Assembly: GCA_903921135.1 (NCBI GenBank)
Contig: CAIXOY010000487.1
Location: 1-10,285 of the forward strand
DNA length: 10,285 nucleotides
Direction of reading: 5' to 3'
Source of the DNA: an uncultured Gammaproteobacteria bacterium
GTDB lineage: Bacteria; Pseudomonadota; Gammaproteobacteria; Pseudomonadales; UBA5518
The notes beneath the pieces are model-generated. The model was not told the origin of the DNA. It worked only from the letters and a program-made list of their open reading frames with translations, and ran no database searches. Of the stretch, positions 1 to 7,808 are shown piece after piece. The position numbers and the translations under genes were made by a program. How positions within the stretch are numbered: position 1 is the first letter of the stretch; every line of letters begins with the position of its first letter.

Positions 1-393
1 GTGCTGCTGCTGAGCGACGCCACGCATGCCGTGCCTGCGCAGGTGCTTCGCAATGGCGTGCGCGTGGTGGTGGAGGGGAGCGGGCGCATCGACCAGCTCG
101 ACGTCGACTACGTAGCGCCGACGATGGACGTGCGCCCCGGTGATCTGCTGGTCAGCTCGGGGCTGGGGCAGCGTTTCCCCGGAGGCTATCCGGTGGGCGT
201 GGTCGAGTCGGTCACCAATGACCCGGGCCAGCCGTTCTCGGTCGTGGTGGCCCGTCCGAGCGCGCAGCTCGACCGCAGCCGTCATGTGCTGGTGCTCACC
301 GATCCCGCGCCCGGGCCCGATCCTGCAGTGCTCGCGCCCGCGGGTAACGCACCGGCCGCGCGAGCGCCGCCCGCTACGGAGCCGGCGCCATGA
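1..393 (+). CDS. mreC: Rod shape-determining protein MreC, C-terminal fragment
   Basis: This is the 3' end of mreC; the gene runs off the left edge, so the GTG at base 1 is most likely an internal valine codon. MreC is a periplasmic, inner-membrane-anchored scaffold of the elongasome that links MreB filaments to the MreD/RodA/PBP2 wall-synthesis machinery. The visible 130 residues match the end of the MreC beta-rich domain: a 'DATHAVPAQVLRNG' segment near the start, then 'GDLLVSSGLGQRFPGGYPVG' around residues 47-66, and 'RPSAQLDRSRHVLVL' near residue 90. After this comes an Ala/Pro-rich tail of about 30 residues with no recognisable fold. The stop overlaps the mreD start in an ATGA arrangement, and the mreD-maf neighbourhood supports the call. 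The N-terminal membrane anchor and coiled coil lie outside the window. Confidence 0.95.
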   Translation: MLLLSDATHAVPAQVLRNGVRVVVEGSGRIDQLDVDYVAPTMDVRPGDLLVSSGLGQRFPGGYPVGVVESVTNDPGQPFSVVVARPSAQLDRSRHVLVLTDPAPGPDPAVLAPAGNAPAARAPPATEPAP

Positions 394-887
394 GATCCCG
401 CACGGGTGGTTCCTCTTTCCGGCTCTGGGCATCGACCGCAGCCGCGTTGCTGTTGCTGCTCATGCCCTTGCCGGCATGGATGGCACCGGCGCGTCCCGAC
501 TGGCTGAGCTTGCTGGTGTTCTACTGGGTGCTGCGCGACCCGGTGAATGCCGGGATCGGTTTCGCGTGGCTCGCGGGGCTTGCGGCCGATGCGCTGTGTG
601 GCGGGATGCTCGGCCCGCGCGCGCTCGCGCTGGCCGTTGTCGCCTACGTAGCCTGGGTGCTCCGCGCGAGGATCCTGCACCACTCCCTGCCACAACAGAT
701 GGCCGCAGTGTTCGCGCTGAGCGTGCTGGCGCAGGTGCTGATGCGCTGGGCGCAGGGCTTTTCGGGGCATGCGGTGATGGGAGTCGACGTCCTGATGGGC
801 AGCGTGACGGCGGCCTTCTGCTGGCCCTTGATCGGCACCTGGCTCAGCATGCGCGGCCGCATGGAGGACTGGCATGCCAGCGCCTGA
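390..887 (+). CDS. mreD: Rod shape-determining protein MreD
   Basis: MreD is a small polytopic inner-membrane protein that works with MreB and MreC in lateral peptidoglycan synthesis. The 165 residues are close to the usual length of about 160. They are strongly hydrophobic, with probable membrane segments near residues 15-30, 38-55, 57-90, 103-118 and 130-150. The family pattern is visible: 'ARPDWLSLLVFYWVLRDP', then a glycine-rich 'GFAWLAGLAADALCGGMLG', then an 'AL...VVAYVAWVLRARI' segment. The start was chosen because its ATG overlaps the mreC stop (ATGA) and a GGAG ribosome binding site lies 8 bases upstream. The gene's last 14 bases overlap maf. MreC and MreD being adjacent fits their known complex. 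I am confident in the family; the exact membrane-segment boundaries are estimates. Confidence 0.95.
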   Translation: MRSRTGGSSFRLWASTAAALLLLLMPLPAWMAPARPDWLSLLVFYWVLRDPVNAGIGFAWLAGLAADALCGGMLGPRALALAVVAYVAWVLRARILHHSLPQQMAAVFALSVLAQVLMRWAQGFSGHAVMGVDVLMGSVTAAFCWPLIGTWLSMRGRMEDWHASA

Positions 888-1488
888 CGCCGACTTCCAC
901 CTGGCATCGGGCTCGCCGCGTCGGCGCGAGTTGCTCGCGCAGTTGGGTTATCGCTTCGGGGTCCTGTCCGCGGGCATCGAGGAGGTGCAGGGCGCTTCAG
1001 AGTCAGGCGAAGACTACGTGCTGCGCGTGGCCCGCGAGAAGGCCGCGGCCGGACTTGCGATTCGCCCGACGGGTGACACGCGGCCCGTGCTGGGTGCCGA
1101 TACCGAGGTGCTGCTCGGCGATCGCGTGCTCGGCAAGCCCGGTTCGCGCGAGGACGGGCTCGCGATGCTGGCGCAACTCTCGGGCCGTACGCATCTGGTG
1201 CTGAGCGCCGTGGCGGTCAACGATGGCCGGCACGAATGCGTTGCCCTCTCGCGCACGAAGGTCAGTTTGCGCGAATTGGCGCCCGCAGAGATCGAGGCTT
1301 ACTGGGCCAGCGGAGAGCCCTGCGACAAGGCCGGCGCTTACGCGATACAGGGCCTCGCCGCGGTGTTCGTGGAACGCATAGAGGGCAGCTACACGGGCGT
1401 GGTGGGGCTGCCGTTGTTCGAAACCGCCGCGCTGCTGCGCGAGTTCGGCATCGAGGGCTGGCAGCGCGAGCCGGGGGAAGGGGCATGA
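874..1488 (+). CDS. maf: Maf-family nucleoside triphosphate pyrophosphatase, YhdE type (dTTP/UTP-preferring)
   Basis: Maf proteins hydrolyse non-canonical or excess nucleoside triphosphates to the monophosphate and pyrophosphate, a cytosolic pool-cleaning activity. The YhdE branch prefers dTTP, UTP and modified pyrimidine nucleotides. The 204-residue product shows the phosphate-binding signature 'LASGSPRRRELL' (residues 10-21), the 'EDYVLRVAREKA' helix (46-57), 'GADTEV' with the probable catalytic Asp76, 'GKP' (87-89), and 'DKAGAYAIQG' (151-160) followed by 'IEGSYTGVVGLPL'. The DKAGAYAIQG form, rather than the version in YceF-type proteins, argues for YhdE. The start overlaps mreD by 14 bases and has a GGAGG ribosome binding site 6 bases upstream. 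The stop overlaps the rng start. Its position between mreD and rng is the usual gammaproteobacterial one. The substrate preference is inferred from family membership. Confidence 0.95.
   Translation: MPAPDADFHLASGSPRRRELLAQLGYRFGVLSAGIEEVQGASESGEDYVLRVAREKAAAGLAIRPTGDTRPVLGADTEVLLGDRVLGKPGSREDGLAMLAQLSGRTHLVLSAVAVNDGRHECVALSRTKVSLRELAPAEIEAYWASGEPCDKAGAYAIQGLAAVFVERIEGSYTGVVGLPLFETAALLREFGIEGWQREPGEGA
1473..1483 (+). promoter_or_regulatory. Ribosome binding site fixing the rng start
   Basis: A purine run (GGGGGAAGGGG) ends 1 base before the ATG at 1485; its core GGGGGA sits about 6 bases upstream. The reading frame is open much further upstream, to 1236, inside maf. This site, the ATGA overlap with the maf stop, and the family N-terminus starting 'MSDEILIN' together fix 1485 as the start. 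It is an inferred site with no experimental support. Confidence 0.6.
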
Positions 1489-2963
1489 GTGACGAGATCC
1501 TGATCAATGCCACGCCGGTGCAGACCCGCGTCGCACTTGTCGAGAGCGGCGTACTGCAGGAAGTCTGGGTCGAGCGCCGCTCCCACAAGGGGCTGGTGGG
1601 CAACATCTATCTGGGCAAGGTGATGCGCGTGCTGCCCGGCATGCAGGCCGCCTTCGTCGACATCGGCCTCGAGCGCGCGAGCTTCCTCCACGCGAGCGAT
1701 CTGGTGAGCCTCGACGAGAACGGCGTCGAAACCCGCAGCGACGCCGAGCGCGAGATCCGTGCCGTGGTGAGCGAAGGCCAGACGGTTGTGGTGCAGGTGG
1801 TGAAGGATCCGCTGGGCAGCAAGGGCGCGCGGCTCACCACGCATCTGTCGCTCTCCTCGCGCTATCTGGTGTACATGCCCCACACGCGCCACATCGGCAT
1901 CTCGCAGCGCATCGAGGCCGAGGAAGAGCGAGACCGCCTGCGCGGCCTCGTGCAGCAGGTTCTGGCGGATGCGGGGCAGCCGGAGGCGGGCGGTTTCATC
2001 GTCCGCACCGCAGCCGAAGGTGTGGCGCGCGAGGGCATCGAGGACGATGTGCGCATCCTTCTGAAGCTCTGGGAGTCGGTCACCGAGGCGGCGCGCCACG
2101 CGAGCGCGCCTGCGCTGATCCACGAGGATCTGCCGCTCGCCATGCGCACGCTGCGCGACGAGGTGCGCGGCAACATCGAGAAGGTGCGGGTGGATTCCCC
2201 CGAGGTGGCGGAGCGGCTCGCGCGTTTTGCGGCGCAGTTCGTGCCAGAGGTGGCCGGCCGCATCGAACACTTCGCCGGTGACCGCCCGATCTTCGATCTC
2301 TACGGCGTGGAGGATGAGATCGAAAAAGCGCTCGGCAAACGCGTGCAGCTGAAATCCGGCGGCTACCTGATCATCGACCAGACCGAGGCGATGACCACCA
2401 TTGATGTGAATACGGGCGCCTTCGTCGGCAGCCGCAATCTCGAGGAGACCATTCTCAAGACCAATCTCGAGGCGGCAGGCGCGCTGGCACGGCAGCTGCG
2501 CGTACGCAATCTGGGCGGGATCATCATCATCGATTTCATCGACATGAAAGACCCGGAGCACCGCCGTCAGGTGCTGCGCAACCTCGAGCGGGCGCTCGAG
2601 CGCGACCATGCACGCACGGCGATCAGCCCGCTCTCTGACCTCGGTCTCGTGCAGATGACCCGCAAGCGCACCCGCGAGAGCCTCGAGCGCACGCTCTGCG
2701 AGACCTGCGCCACCTGTCAGGGGCGTGGCACCGTGAAATCGGCCGAGACGGTCTGTTACGAGATCTTCCGCGAGATCCTCCGCGAGGCCCGCTCCTACGA
2801 CAACGACACGCTGCTGGTGCTGGCCGCGCAGTCGGTGGTCGATCGTCTGCTCGACGAGGAATCGGGCAACGTGGCGGATCTGGAGGAGCAGATCGGCAAG
2901 ACGATCCGTTTCCAGGTCGAGAGCATCTACACCCAGGAGCAGTACGACGTCGTGCTGCTGTGA
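1485..2963 (+). CDS. rng: Ribonuclease G
   Basis: RNase G is a cytosolic endoribonuclease of the RNase E/G family. It matures the 5' end of 16S rRNA and cleaves some mRNAs in A/U-rich single-stranded regions. The 492-residue product is close to the E. coli length of 489 and begins 'MSDEILINATPVQTRVA', as the family does. An S1 RNA-binding domain spans roughly residues 38-128 ('GNIYLGKVMRVLPGMQAAF...'). The catalytic core carries the metal-binding aspartates Asp307 in 'TTIDVNTGAFVG' and Asp350 in 'IIIIDFIDM', three positions later than E. coli Asp304 and Asp347. A zinc-link cysteine motif, 'LCETCATCQGRG', has cysteines at 405, 408 and 411. There is no long C-terminal scaffold, which distinguishes it from RNase E. 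It overlaps maf by 4 bases and ends 12 bases before yhdP. Confidence 0.97.
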   Translation: MSDEILINATPVQTRVALVESGVLQEVWVERRSHKGLVGNIYLGKVMRVLPGMQAAFVDIGLERASFLHASDLVSLDENGVETRSDAEREIRAVVSEGQTVVVQVVKDPLGSKGARLTTHLSLSSRYLVYMPHTRHIGISQRIEAEEERDRLRGLVQQVLADAGQPEAGGFIVRTAAEGVAREGIEDDVRILLKLWESVTEAARHASAPALIHEDLPLAMRTLRDEVRGNIEKVRVDSPEVAERLARFAAQFVPEVAGRIEHFAGDRPIFDLYGVEDEIEKALGKRVQLKSGGYLIIDQTEAMTTIDVNTGAFVGSRNLEETILKTNLEAAGALARQLRVRNLGGIIIIDFIDMKDPEHRRQVLRNLERALERDHARTAISPLSDLGLVQMTRKRTRESLERTLCETCATCQGRGTVKSAETVCYEIFREILREARSYDNDTLLVLAAQSVVDRLLDEESGNVADLEEQIGKTIRFQVESIYTQEQYDVVLL

Positions 2964-2975
2964 GGCGATGAAGGC

Positions 2976-5900
2976 ATGAGGCGCTTGTTCGGCAGGCTCG
3001 CGCGTTGGCTGTGGTATCTCGCCGCGGCCACGGTGGTGCTGTGCGCCGTACTGGTGAGCCTCGGGCAGTACTACTTCCCCTACCTCGACCAGTACCGATC
3101 CGAGCTGGTGGCGCGAGCCGCCGCGAGGTTGCCTTTCGGTATCGAGGTGGCGGGGCTGCACGCGGAGTGGACCGGCCTCGCGCCAACCTTCCACGTGCAG
3201 GGTTTGCGGCTCTACGCGCGAGAGGAGCCCGCCGTCACCATCCTCTCCTCCAGCCGCTCGGATCTGCGTATCGACATCGTGCGTTCGCTGCTCGCGCGCG
3301 CGCCGCGCATCCGCAGCATTGACGCGCAGGACGTGCAACTCGGTTTCCGCGAGGACGCACAAGGGCATTGGCACCTCTCGGGCATCGGCGTCTCCCGCAC
3401 GCCTGCCGATCGCGACGCCATCCTCGATTTCTTCCTCGCCATCGAGGAGATCGGCCTCGAGCGCACGCGGGTCGTGCTGAGCCCTGCCAACGGCGGGCAG
3501 ATCGAAACCCAGGACGCGACATTGCGGATGCAGAACTACCGCCGGCTGCGCCGCCTCGATGCCAGGCTGCGTGACGACAACGGCGGCGGCAAGCTCGACC
3601 TCATCGTCGAGACCCACGGTGACCCGCGCCGCCACGGTGAGTTCGATGCCAGCGCCTGGGTGCGTCTGGAGGATGCCCGCCTCGCGCGGCTGCAACCGCT
3701 TGCGGGCGCATCCCTGCGCCTTCCGCGCACCGCGTTGAGCGGGGAGCTCTGGGCCACTCTCGCGGCGGATGGTGCGTGGTCCCTGCGCGGTGATCTGCGC
3801 TCGCCGCTGATCGAGCTGGCGCCTCTGTCTTCCGGCCGCAGCCTGGAGCCGCTGCGGGGCTTCGATACCCGGTTCGTGCTGCGCCACGCTGCCGGAATCA
3901 GCACGCTGGATCTCGACCACCTTGGCGCCAACTGGTATGCGCAGGATCTGGACGTACGCCATCTCCGGGTCGAGCGCCGTGCCGTGCCCGGCGGCAGTGA
4001 TGATGTCTTCGCCGCGGAATACCTGGAGGTGGGTGCTCTCGCCGGCATTGCCACCGGCACGGGCCTGGTCGAGGGGCAGTGGGCCGATGCGCTCTCGGAT
4101 CTCTCGCCCTACGGCGGGCTCGCCAACGTGCACCTCGATGCGCAACGCCGTGACGGCCAGCCGCTGCAGTTCCGCCTGCGCGGTCGGCTGGAGGATCTCT
4201 CGGTCTCGCCCTGGCGCAGCGCGCCCGGCGTGCGCAACGCGCGGGGATACCTCGAACTCGATCGCAACGGCGGCTTCGTCGATCTGGATACGCAGGCCAT
4301 CACCCTGGAATTCCCGCGCCTCTACCAGGAGGATCTCGATTTCAGCAGCCTGCGCGGCCGCGTACGCTGGAGCCGTGACGAAGACGGGCTCGTGGTCGAC
4401 AGCGAGCTGCTCGACCTCACGCAGGAGCAGAGCACGTTCAGCGCACGTTTCGGCCTGCATCTGAACAGGGACCCGGCGGTGGAGGACGAGTTCACGCTGG
4501 CGGCCAGCGTGCGCAATGCCGATGTCTCGCTCCACGAGAAACTCGTTCCCTACACGCTCAGCAAGGGGTTGCGCCGCTGGCTCGAGGGTGCCGTGAAATC
4601 GGGCCATGTCGACGCCGGCGCCTTCGCCTACCGCAGCGCCTTCGGACGACCGGACGGCAGCCGCAGCAGCACGGTGCAACTCGCCCTCGAGGTGAGCGAC
4701 GCGACGGTCGATTACCACCCCGACTGGCCGCCCGCGAGCGGCGTGCGCGCGCGCGTGGCAATCGACGGCCCCCGCACCCGCGTACAGGCTCTGGAAGGTG
4801 AGGTGCTGGGCGCCCGCTTGAACGACGCGCTGGTCGAGGTGGACATGGGTGCCGATATGCGCCGTCTGCGCGTTGGCGGTCGGGTGGAGGCAGATCTCGG
4901 GCAGGTGCTCGGACTCGTGAACGGCTCCCCGCTCGCGGCCATCACCAAGGGCGCGCTGCGGGACTGGCGGGGCAGCGGGCCTACCTCGGTCGACCTCGAT
5001 CTGGACCTTCCCCTCGGGCAACGGATAACAACCGCCAACGCACGCATCGGCGTGCACGCGCGGCTCGGCGCGGGCTCCCTGCAACTCGGCAGCCTCGGGC
5101 TGGAACTCGGGCAGCTGGCAGGTCCGCTCGCGTATTCCCTGGACGGCGGACTGCGTAGTGAAGGCATGACGGGCACGCTCTGGGAGCGCCCCTTCAGTGC
5201 CCGTATCGGGCCTCTCGAAAACACACCGGGGAAGATGCTGATCACCGCCGATGGCATGGCGGCTGCGGCGGATGTGGAGCGCTGGCTCGGTGCTGCAACG
5301 GGCGGGATGCTGGCCGGTGAAACCCCTTTCTCGCTGCGACTGGAGCAACGCGAGTCCGGATTCGCCACGCTCGTGAAGAGCAGCCTGTCGGGCGTGTCCA
5401 GCGCCCTGCCCGAGCCGCTCGCCAAGGAAGCTGGCACCGCGCTGCCGTTCAGCCTCGACTGGGAACCTGGCCCCGAGGGCGCCCGCATCGATGCGAGGCT
5501 GGAAGGGCTGGCGTCGCTCGCGTTGCTGCGCAAACCTGGCACCGCGCCCGCGGGCGAGATCGTGCTGGGCACGGGCGCGCCGCCGGTGCCGGGCGGGGAG
5601 GGGATTGCCCTGCGCGGCGAGGTCGCCCACGCGGATGCGGGCGCCTGGATCGTGGCAGCCAGCCGTCTGGTGTCCCTGAACGCGGGAGCGGGTGGCGGTG
5701 TCGGCGGCCTGCGCCTCGAGGGGCTGCGTGCGGCATCGGCCCGGTTGCTGCGGCCCGATCTCGCCGGCCTCGACGTGCGCTCCTGGCGCGACGAGAGCGC
5801 TTACCGGATCGGTTTCAGTGCTGATCTGCTCGCAGGGGAGTTCAGCATTCCCGCTGATCGCACCTTGCCCTTCGAGCTGCGCGTGGACCGTCTGGAACTC

Positions 5901-6977
5901 GCGCCATTCCTGCCGCCGAAGCCGGAGCTCCCTCCGGGCGCGCAGCCTTCCCCTGCGCCTGAAGCGCCACCGCCCGACCCGCGCGAGGACCCCTGGAACG
6001 TTCTCGCCGATGCCCGCGTCCCCCCGATCGACGTCAGCATTGCCGCGCTGCGCAACGGTCCGCGTGATATGGGCAACTGGCGCTTCCGGATCGCCTCCGA
6101 GACCGACGCACTCGCGCTCAGCGCGGCCACCGGCAGCCTGCCCGGCCTGCACGTGAGCGGCACCGGCGACACGCCGGGTGCGAGCGTGCGGATGCGCTGG
6201 ATCGCGGGGGTGCCGCGCACGGAACTGTCAGCGGGCCTGCGCTTCGACAACCCCGGCGAATTCTTCCGCAACTGGGGCTACGACCCGGTGCTGGAGGGCA
6301 ACAACGGCCGCGCCGATGTTTCGCTCAGCTGGCCGGGAAATCCGCTCGCGCTGCGCATGGCCGATGCGCGCGGCCTGCTCGATTTCGGTTTCAACAACGG
6401 GCGTCTGTTGCGTGGTGGCGGCAACAATCCGCTGATGCGCGCCTTCGGTGTGCTGCGTTTCGACGAACTGCTGCGGCGCTTGAAGCTCGACTTCAAGGAT
6501 CTCTACCAGAGCGGACTTGCCTTCGACAGTTTCGAGGCCGTCATCGACATTGCCGATGGCATCGCCCGCACCACGGAGCCGATGGAACTGCGCGGCCCCA
6601 CGGCCCGTATGCGCCTTGGTGGCCAGAGCGACCTGCGCCGCAACCTGATCGATGCCGACCTCGTGGTCTCTCTGCCTCTGGGCAGCAACCTGCCGTGGAT
6701 GGCCGCGCTTGCCGGAGGCTTGCCTGCGGTGGCGGGAGCCTATCTCGCGAGCCGTATTTTCGAAGACCAGTTGGGCAAGTTTTCGAGCGCGGTCTACACC
6801 GTGAGCGGCCCTGTGGAGGAGCCTGAACTGAAGCTCGTCAAGGTTTTCGATGCCGAGCCTGCCGCCCAAGGCGGTAACGTTGCGCCCGCCGTCGGGGCGC
6901 AGCCCTCTACGCCGGCCCCCGCCTCCGCGGCGCCGGAGGCATCTCCGCAAACGCCTTCGCCAGGAGCCCCCCGATGA
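2976..6977 (+). CDS. yhdP: YhdP-family AsmA-like envelope protein (phospholipid transport to the outer membrane)
   Basis: YhdP is a very large inner-membrane-anchored periplasmic protein of the AsmA-like group. In E. coli it works redundantly with TamB and YdbH in moving phospholipid to the outer membrane. The product has 1333 residues, slightly more than E. coli YhdP (about 1266). An N-terminal basic stretch and membrane anchor (about residues 12-32, 'WLWYLAAATVVLCAVLVSLG') precede a long beta-rich repeat body of the DUF3971/AsmA type. The conserved C-terminal part includes 'GFNNGRLLRGGGNNPLMRAFGVL' in outline, then 'LPWMAALAGGLPAVAGAYLA' (1239-1258) and 'SRIFEDQLGKF'. Two low-complexity parts stand out: a Pro-rich linker at about 980-1006 and an Ala/Pro/Ser tail at 1292-1333. 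The start has a GAGG about 10 bases upstream, a weak site. The gene overlaps the amidase by 4 bases (ATGA). Confidence 0.93.
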   Translation: MRRLFGRLARWLWYLAAATVVLCAVLVSLGQYYFPYLDQYRSELVARAAARLPFGIEVAGLHAEWTGLAPTFHVQGLRLYAREEPAVTILSSSRSDLRIDIVRSLLARAPRIRSIDAQDVQLGFREDAQGHWHLSGIGVSRTPADRDAILDFFLAIEEIGLERTRVVLSPANGGQIETQDATLRMQNYRRLRRLDARLRDDNGGGKLDLIVETHGDPRRHGEFDASAWVRLEDARLARLQPLAGASLRLPRTALSGELWATLAADGAWSLRGDLRSPLIELAPLSSGRSLEPLRGFDTRFVLRHAAGISTLDLDHLGANWYAQDLDVRHLRVERRAVPGGSDDVFAAEYLEVGALAGIATGTGLVEGQWADALSDLSPYGGLANVHLDAQRRDGQPLQFRLRGRLEDLSVSPWRSAPGVRNARGYLELDRNGGFVDLDTQAITLEFPRLYQEDLDFSSLRGRVRWSRDEDGLVVDSELLDLTQEQSTFSARFGLHLNRDPAVEDEFTLAASVRNADVSLHEKLVPYTLSKGLRRWLEGAVKSGHVDAGAFAYRSAFGRPDGSRSSTVQLALEVSDATVDYHPDWPPASGVRARVAIDGPRTRVQALEGEVLGARLNDALVEVDMGADMRRLRVGGRVEADLGQVLGLVNGSPLAAITKGALRDWRGSGPTSVDLDLDLPLGQRITTANARIGVHARLGAGSLQLGSLGLELGQLAGPLAYSLDGGLRSEGMTGTLWERPFSARIGPLENTPGKMLITADGMAAAADVERWLGAATGGMLAGETPFSLRLEQRESGFATLVKSSLSGVSSALPEPLAKEAGTALPFSLDWEPGPEGARIDARLEGLASLALLRKPGTAPAGEIVLGTGAPPVPGGEGIALRGEVAHADAGAWIVAASRLVSLNAGAGGGVGGLRLEGLRAASARLLRPDLAGLDVRSWRDESAYRIGFSADLLAGEFSIPADRTLPFELRVDRLELAPFLPPKPELPPGAQPSPAPEAPPPDPREDPWNVLADARVPPIDVSIAALRNGPRDMGNWRFRIASETDALALSAATGSLPGLHVSGTGDTPGASVRMRWIAGVPRTELSAGLRFDNPGEFFRNWGYDPVLEGNNGRADVSLSWPGNPLALRMADARGLLDFGFNNGRLLRGGGNNPLMRAFGVLRFDELLRRLKLDFKDLYQSGLAFDSFEAVIDIADGIARTTEPMELRGPTARMRLGGQSDLRRNLIDADLVVSLPLGSNLPWMAALAGGLPAVAGAYLASRIFEDQLGKFSSAVYTVSGPVEEPELKLVKVFDAEPAAQGGNVAPAVGAQPSTPAPASAAPEASPQTPSPGAPR

Positions 6978-7798
6978 ATGGACGCGCGCTTGCTGCCGTG
7001 CAGATGGTGAGCACCGTTGACCTGGAAGCCAATCTGCGCGCGGCGGAACGGCTGATCGCCGAGGCGGCCGGGCGTGGTGCGGGCTTGGTGGTGCTGCCCG
7101 AGGCTTTCGCCTGCGCCGATCCTGCGCGCACGCTTGCTCTGGGCGCGGCGGAGCGTGGCGGCGATGGCCCCTTGCGCCGTTTTCTGGCGGGGCTGGCCAA
7201 GCACCACGGCATCTGGCTGGTGGGCGGCACCATTGCGCTCTCGGATGCAGGCGACCGGCCGCGCGCCGCCTGTCTGCTGTTCGATCCGGACGGTGTGGAG
7301 CGCGCCCGTTACGACAAGATGCATCTCTTCGACGTGGACCTTCCGGACGCGCAGCAGAGCTACCGTGAGTCGGCGCGGATGTCGGCCGGAGACCGGATCG
7401 TCACGGCGGAGACTCCCTTCGGCGTCCTGGGGCTCGCGGTGTGTTACGACCTGCGCTTTCCCGAGATGTTCCGGGTGCAGTTCCAGCGCGGGATGAGCCT
7501 GCTGGTGCTGCCCTCGGCCTTCACCCGCCTGACCGGCGAGGCCCACTGGCACGTGCTGCTCCGCGCGCGCGCCATCGAGAACCAGTGCTGGGTGGTTGCC
7601 CCGAATCAGGGTGGCCGGCAGACAGCCACCCGCGAGTGCTACGGCGGCTCCGTGATCATCGATCCGTGGGGGACGGTGCTGGCGAGCGCCTCCACGGGCG
7701 AGGCGGTGCTGGTTGCCGAGCCCGACACCAGGATGCTCGAGGCGCTGCGCCGGCGCCTGCCCGTTGCCGCACACCAGCGCGTCCGTGTGCCCGACTGA
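6974..7798 (+). CDS. Nitrilase-superfamily amidase, Nit1/NitA-like (probable deaminated glutathione amidase)
   Basis: This is a cytosolic carbon-nitrogen hydrolase of the Nit1/Nit2 branch. Relatives hydrolyse deaminated glutathione, a side product of transaminases, as metabolite repair. The 274-residue product has the complete Glu-Lys-Cys catalytic triad: Glu43 in 'VVLPEAF', Lys115 in 'RYDKMHLFDVD' and Cys157 in 'AVCYDLRFPEMF'. The 'KMHLFDVD' and 'CYDLRFPE' forms, and 'WHVLLRARAIENQCWVVAPNQGG' in outline, are typical of Nit-type amidases rather than true nitrilases. The ATG overlaps the yhdP stop, with a CAGGAG ribosome binding site about 7 bases upstream, so it is probably the last gene of the mre-yhdP operon. 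An amidase directly after yhdP is common in Pseudomonas-type genomes. The superfamily call is firm; the exact substrate is inferred, and omega-amidase activity is the main alternative. Confidence 0.9.
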   Translation: MNGRALAAVQMVSTVDLEANLRAAERLIAEAAGRGAGLVVLPEAFACADPARTLALGAAERGGDGPLRRFLAGLAKHHGIWLVGGTIALSDAGDRPRAACLLFDPDGVERARYDKMHLFDVDLPDAQQSYRESARMSAGDRIVTAETPFGVLGLAVCYDLRFPEMFRVQFQRGMSLLVLPSAFTRLTGEAHWHVLLRARAIENQCWVVAPNQGGRQTATRECYGGSVIIDPWGTVLASASTGEAVLVAEPDTRMLEALRRRLPVAAHQRVRVPD

Positions 7799-7808
7799 GG
7801 CGGCTCAG
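7795..7808. other. Small inverted repeat spanning both convergent stop codons
   Basis: CTGAG-GCGG-CTCAG forms a 5-bp stem with a 4-base loop. The TGA of the amidase lies in the left arm, and the TGA of yjgA (read on the minus strand) lies in the right arm. No T-run follows in either direction, so it does not fit an intrinsic terminator. It may be chance or a weak 3'-end structure shared by both transcripts. Confidence 0.3.

Noticed and set aside
140..1204. A 354-codon plus-strand frame across mreC, mreD and maf
   Set aside because: It is an out-of-frame shadow rich in Arg, Ala and Trp, crossing three well-recognised genes.
1236..1484. A longer N-terminal extension of RNase G starting inside maf
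   Set aside because: The extension is Arg/Gly-rich out-of-frame maf sequence. The family N-terminus, ribosome binding site and ATGA overlap all point to 1485.
4712..5572. A 286-codon minus-strand frame inside yhdP
   Set aside because: It is a Ser/Pro/Arg-rich shadow typical of GC-rich antisense frames, with no motif and no plausible start context.
1389..6152. A 1587-codon open frame on the minus strand opposite rng and yhdP
   Set aside because: It is exactly in codon register with rng and yhdP, so it stays open simply because those genes use no TTA, CTA or TCA codons. Its translation is low-complexity, rich in Arg, Ala, Glu and His, with no recognisable domain, while the sense genes are clear family members.
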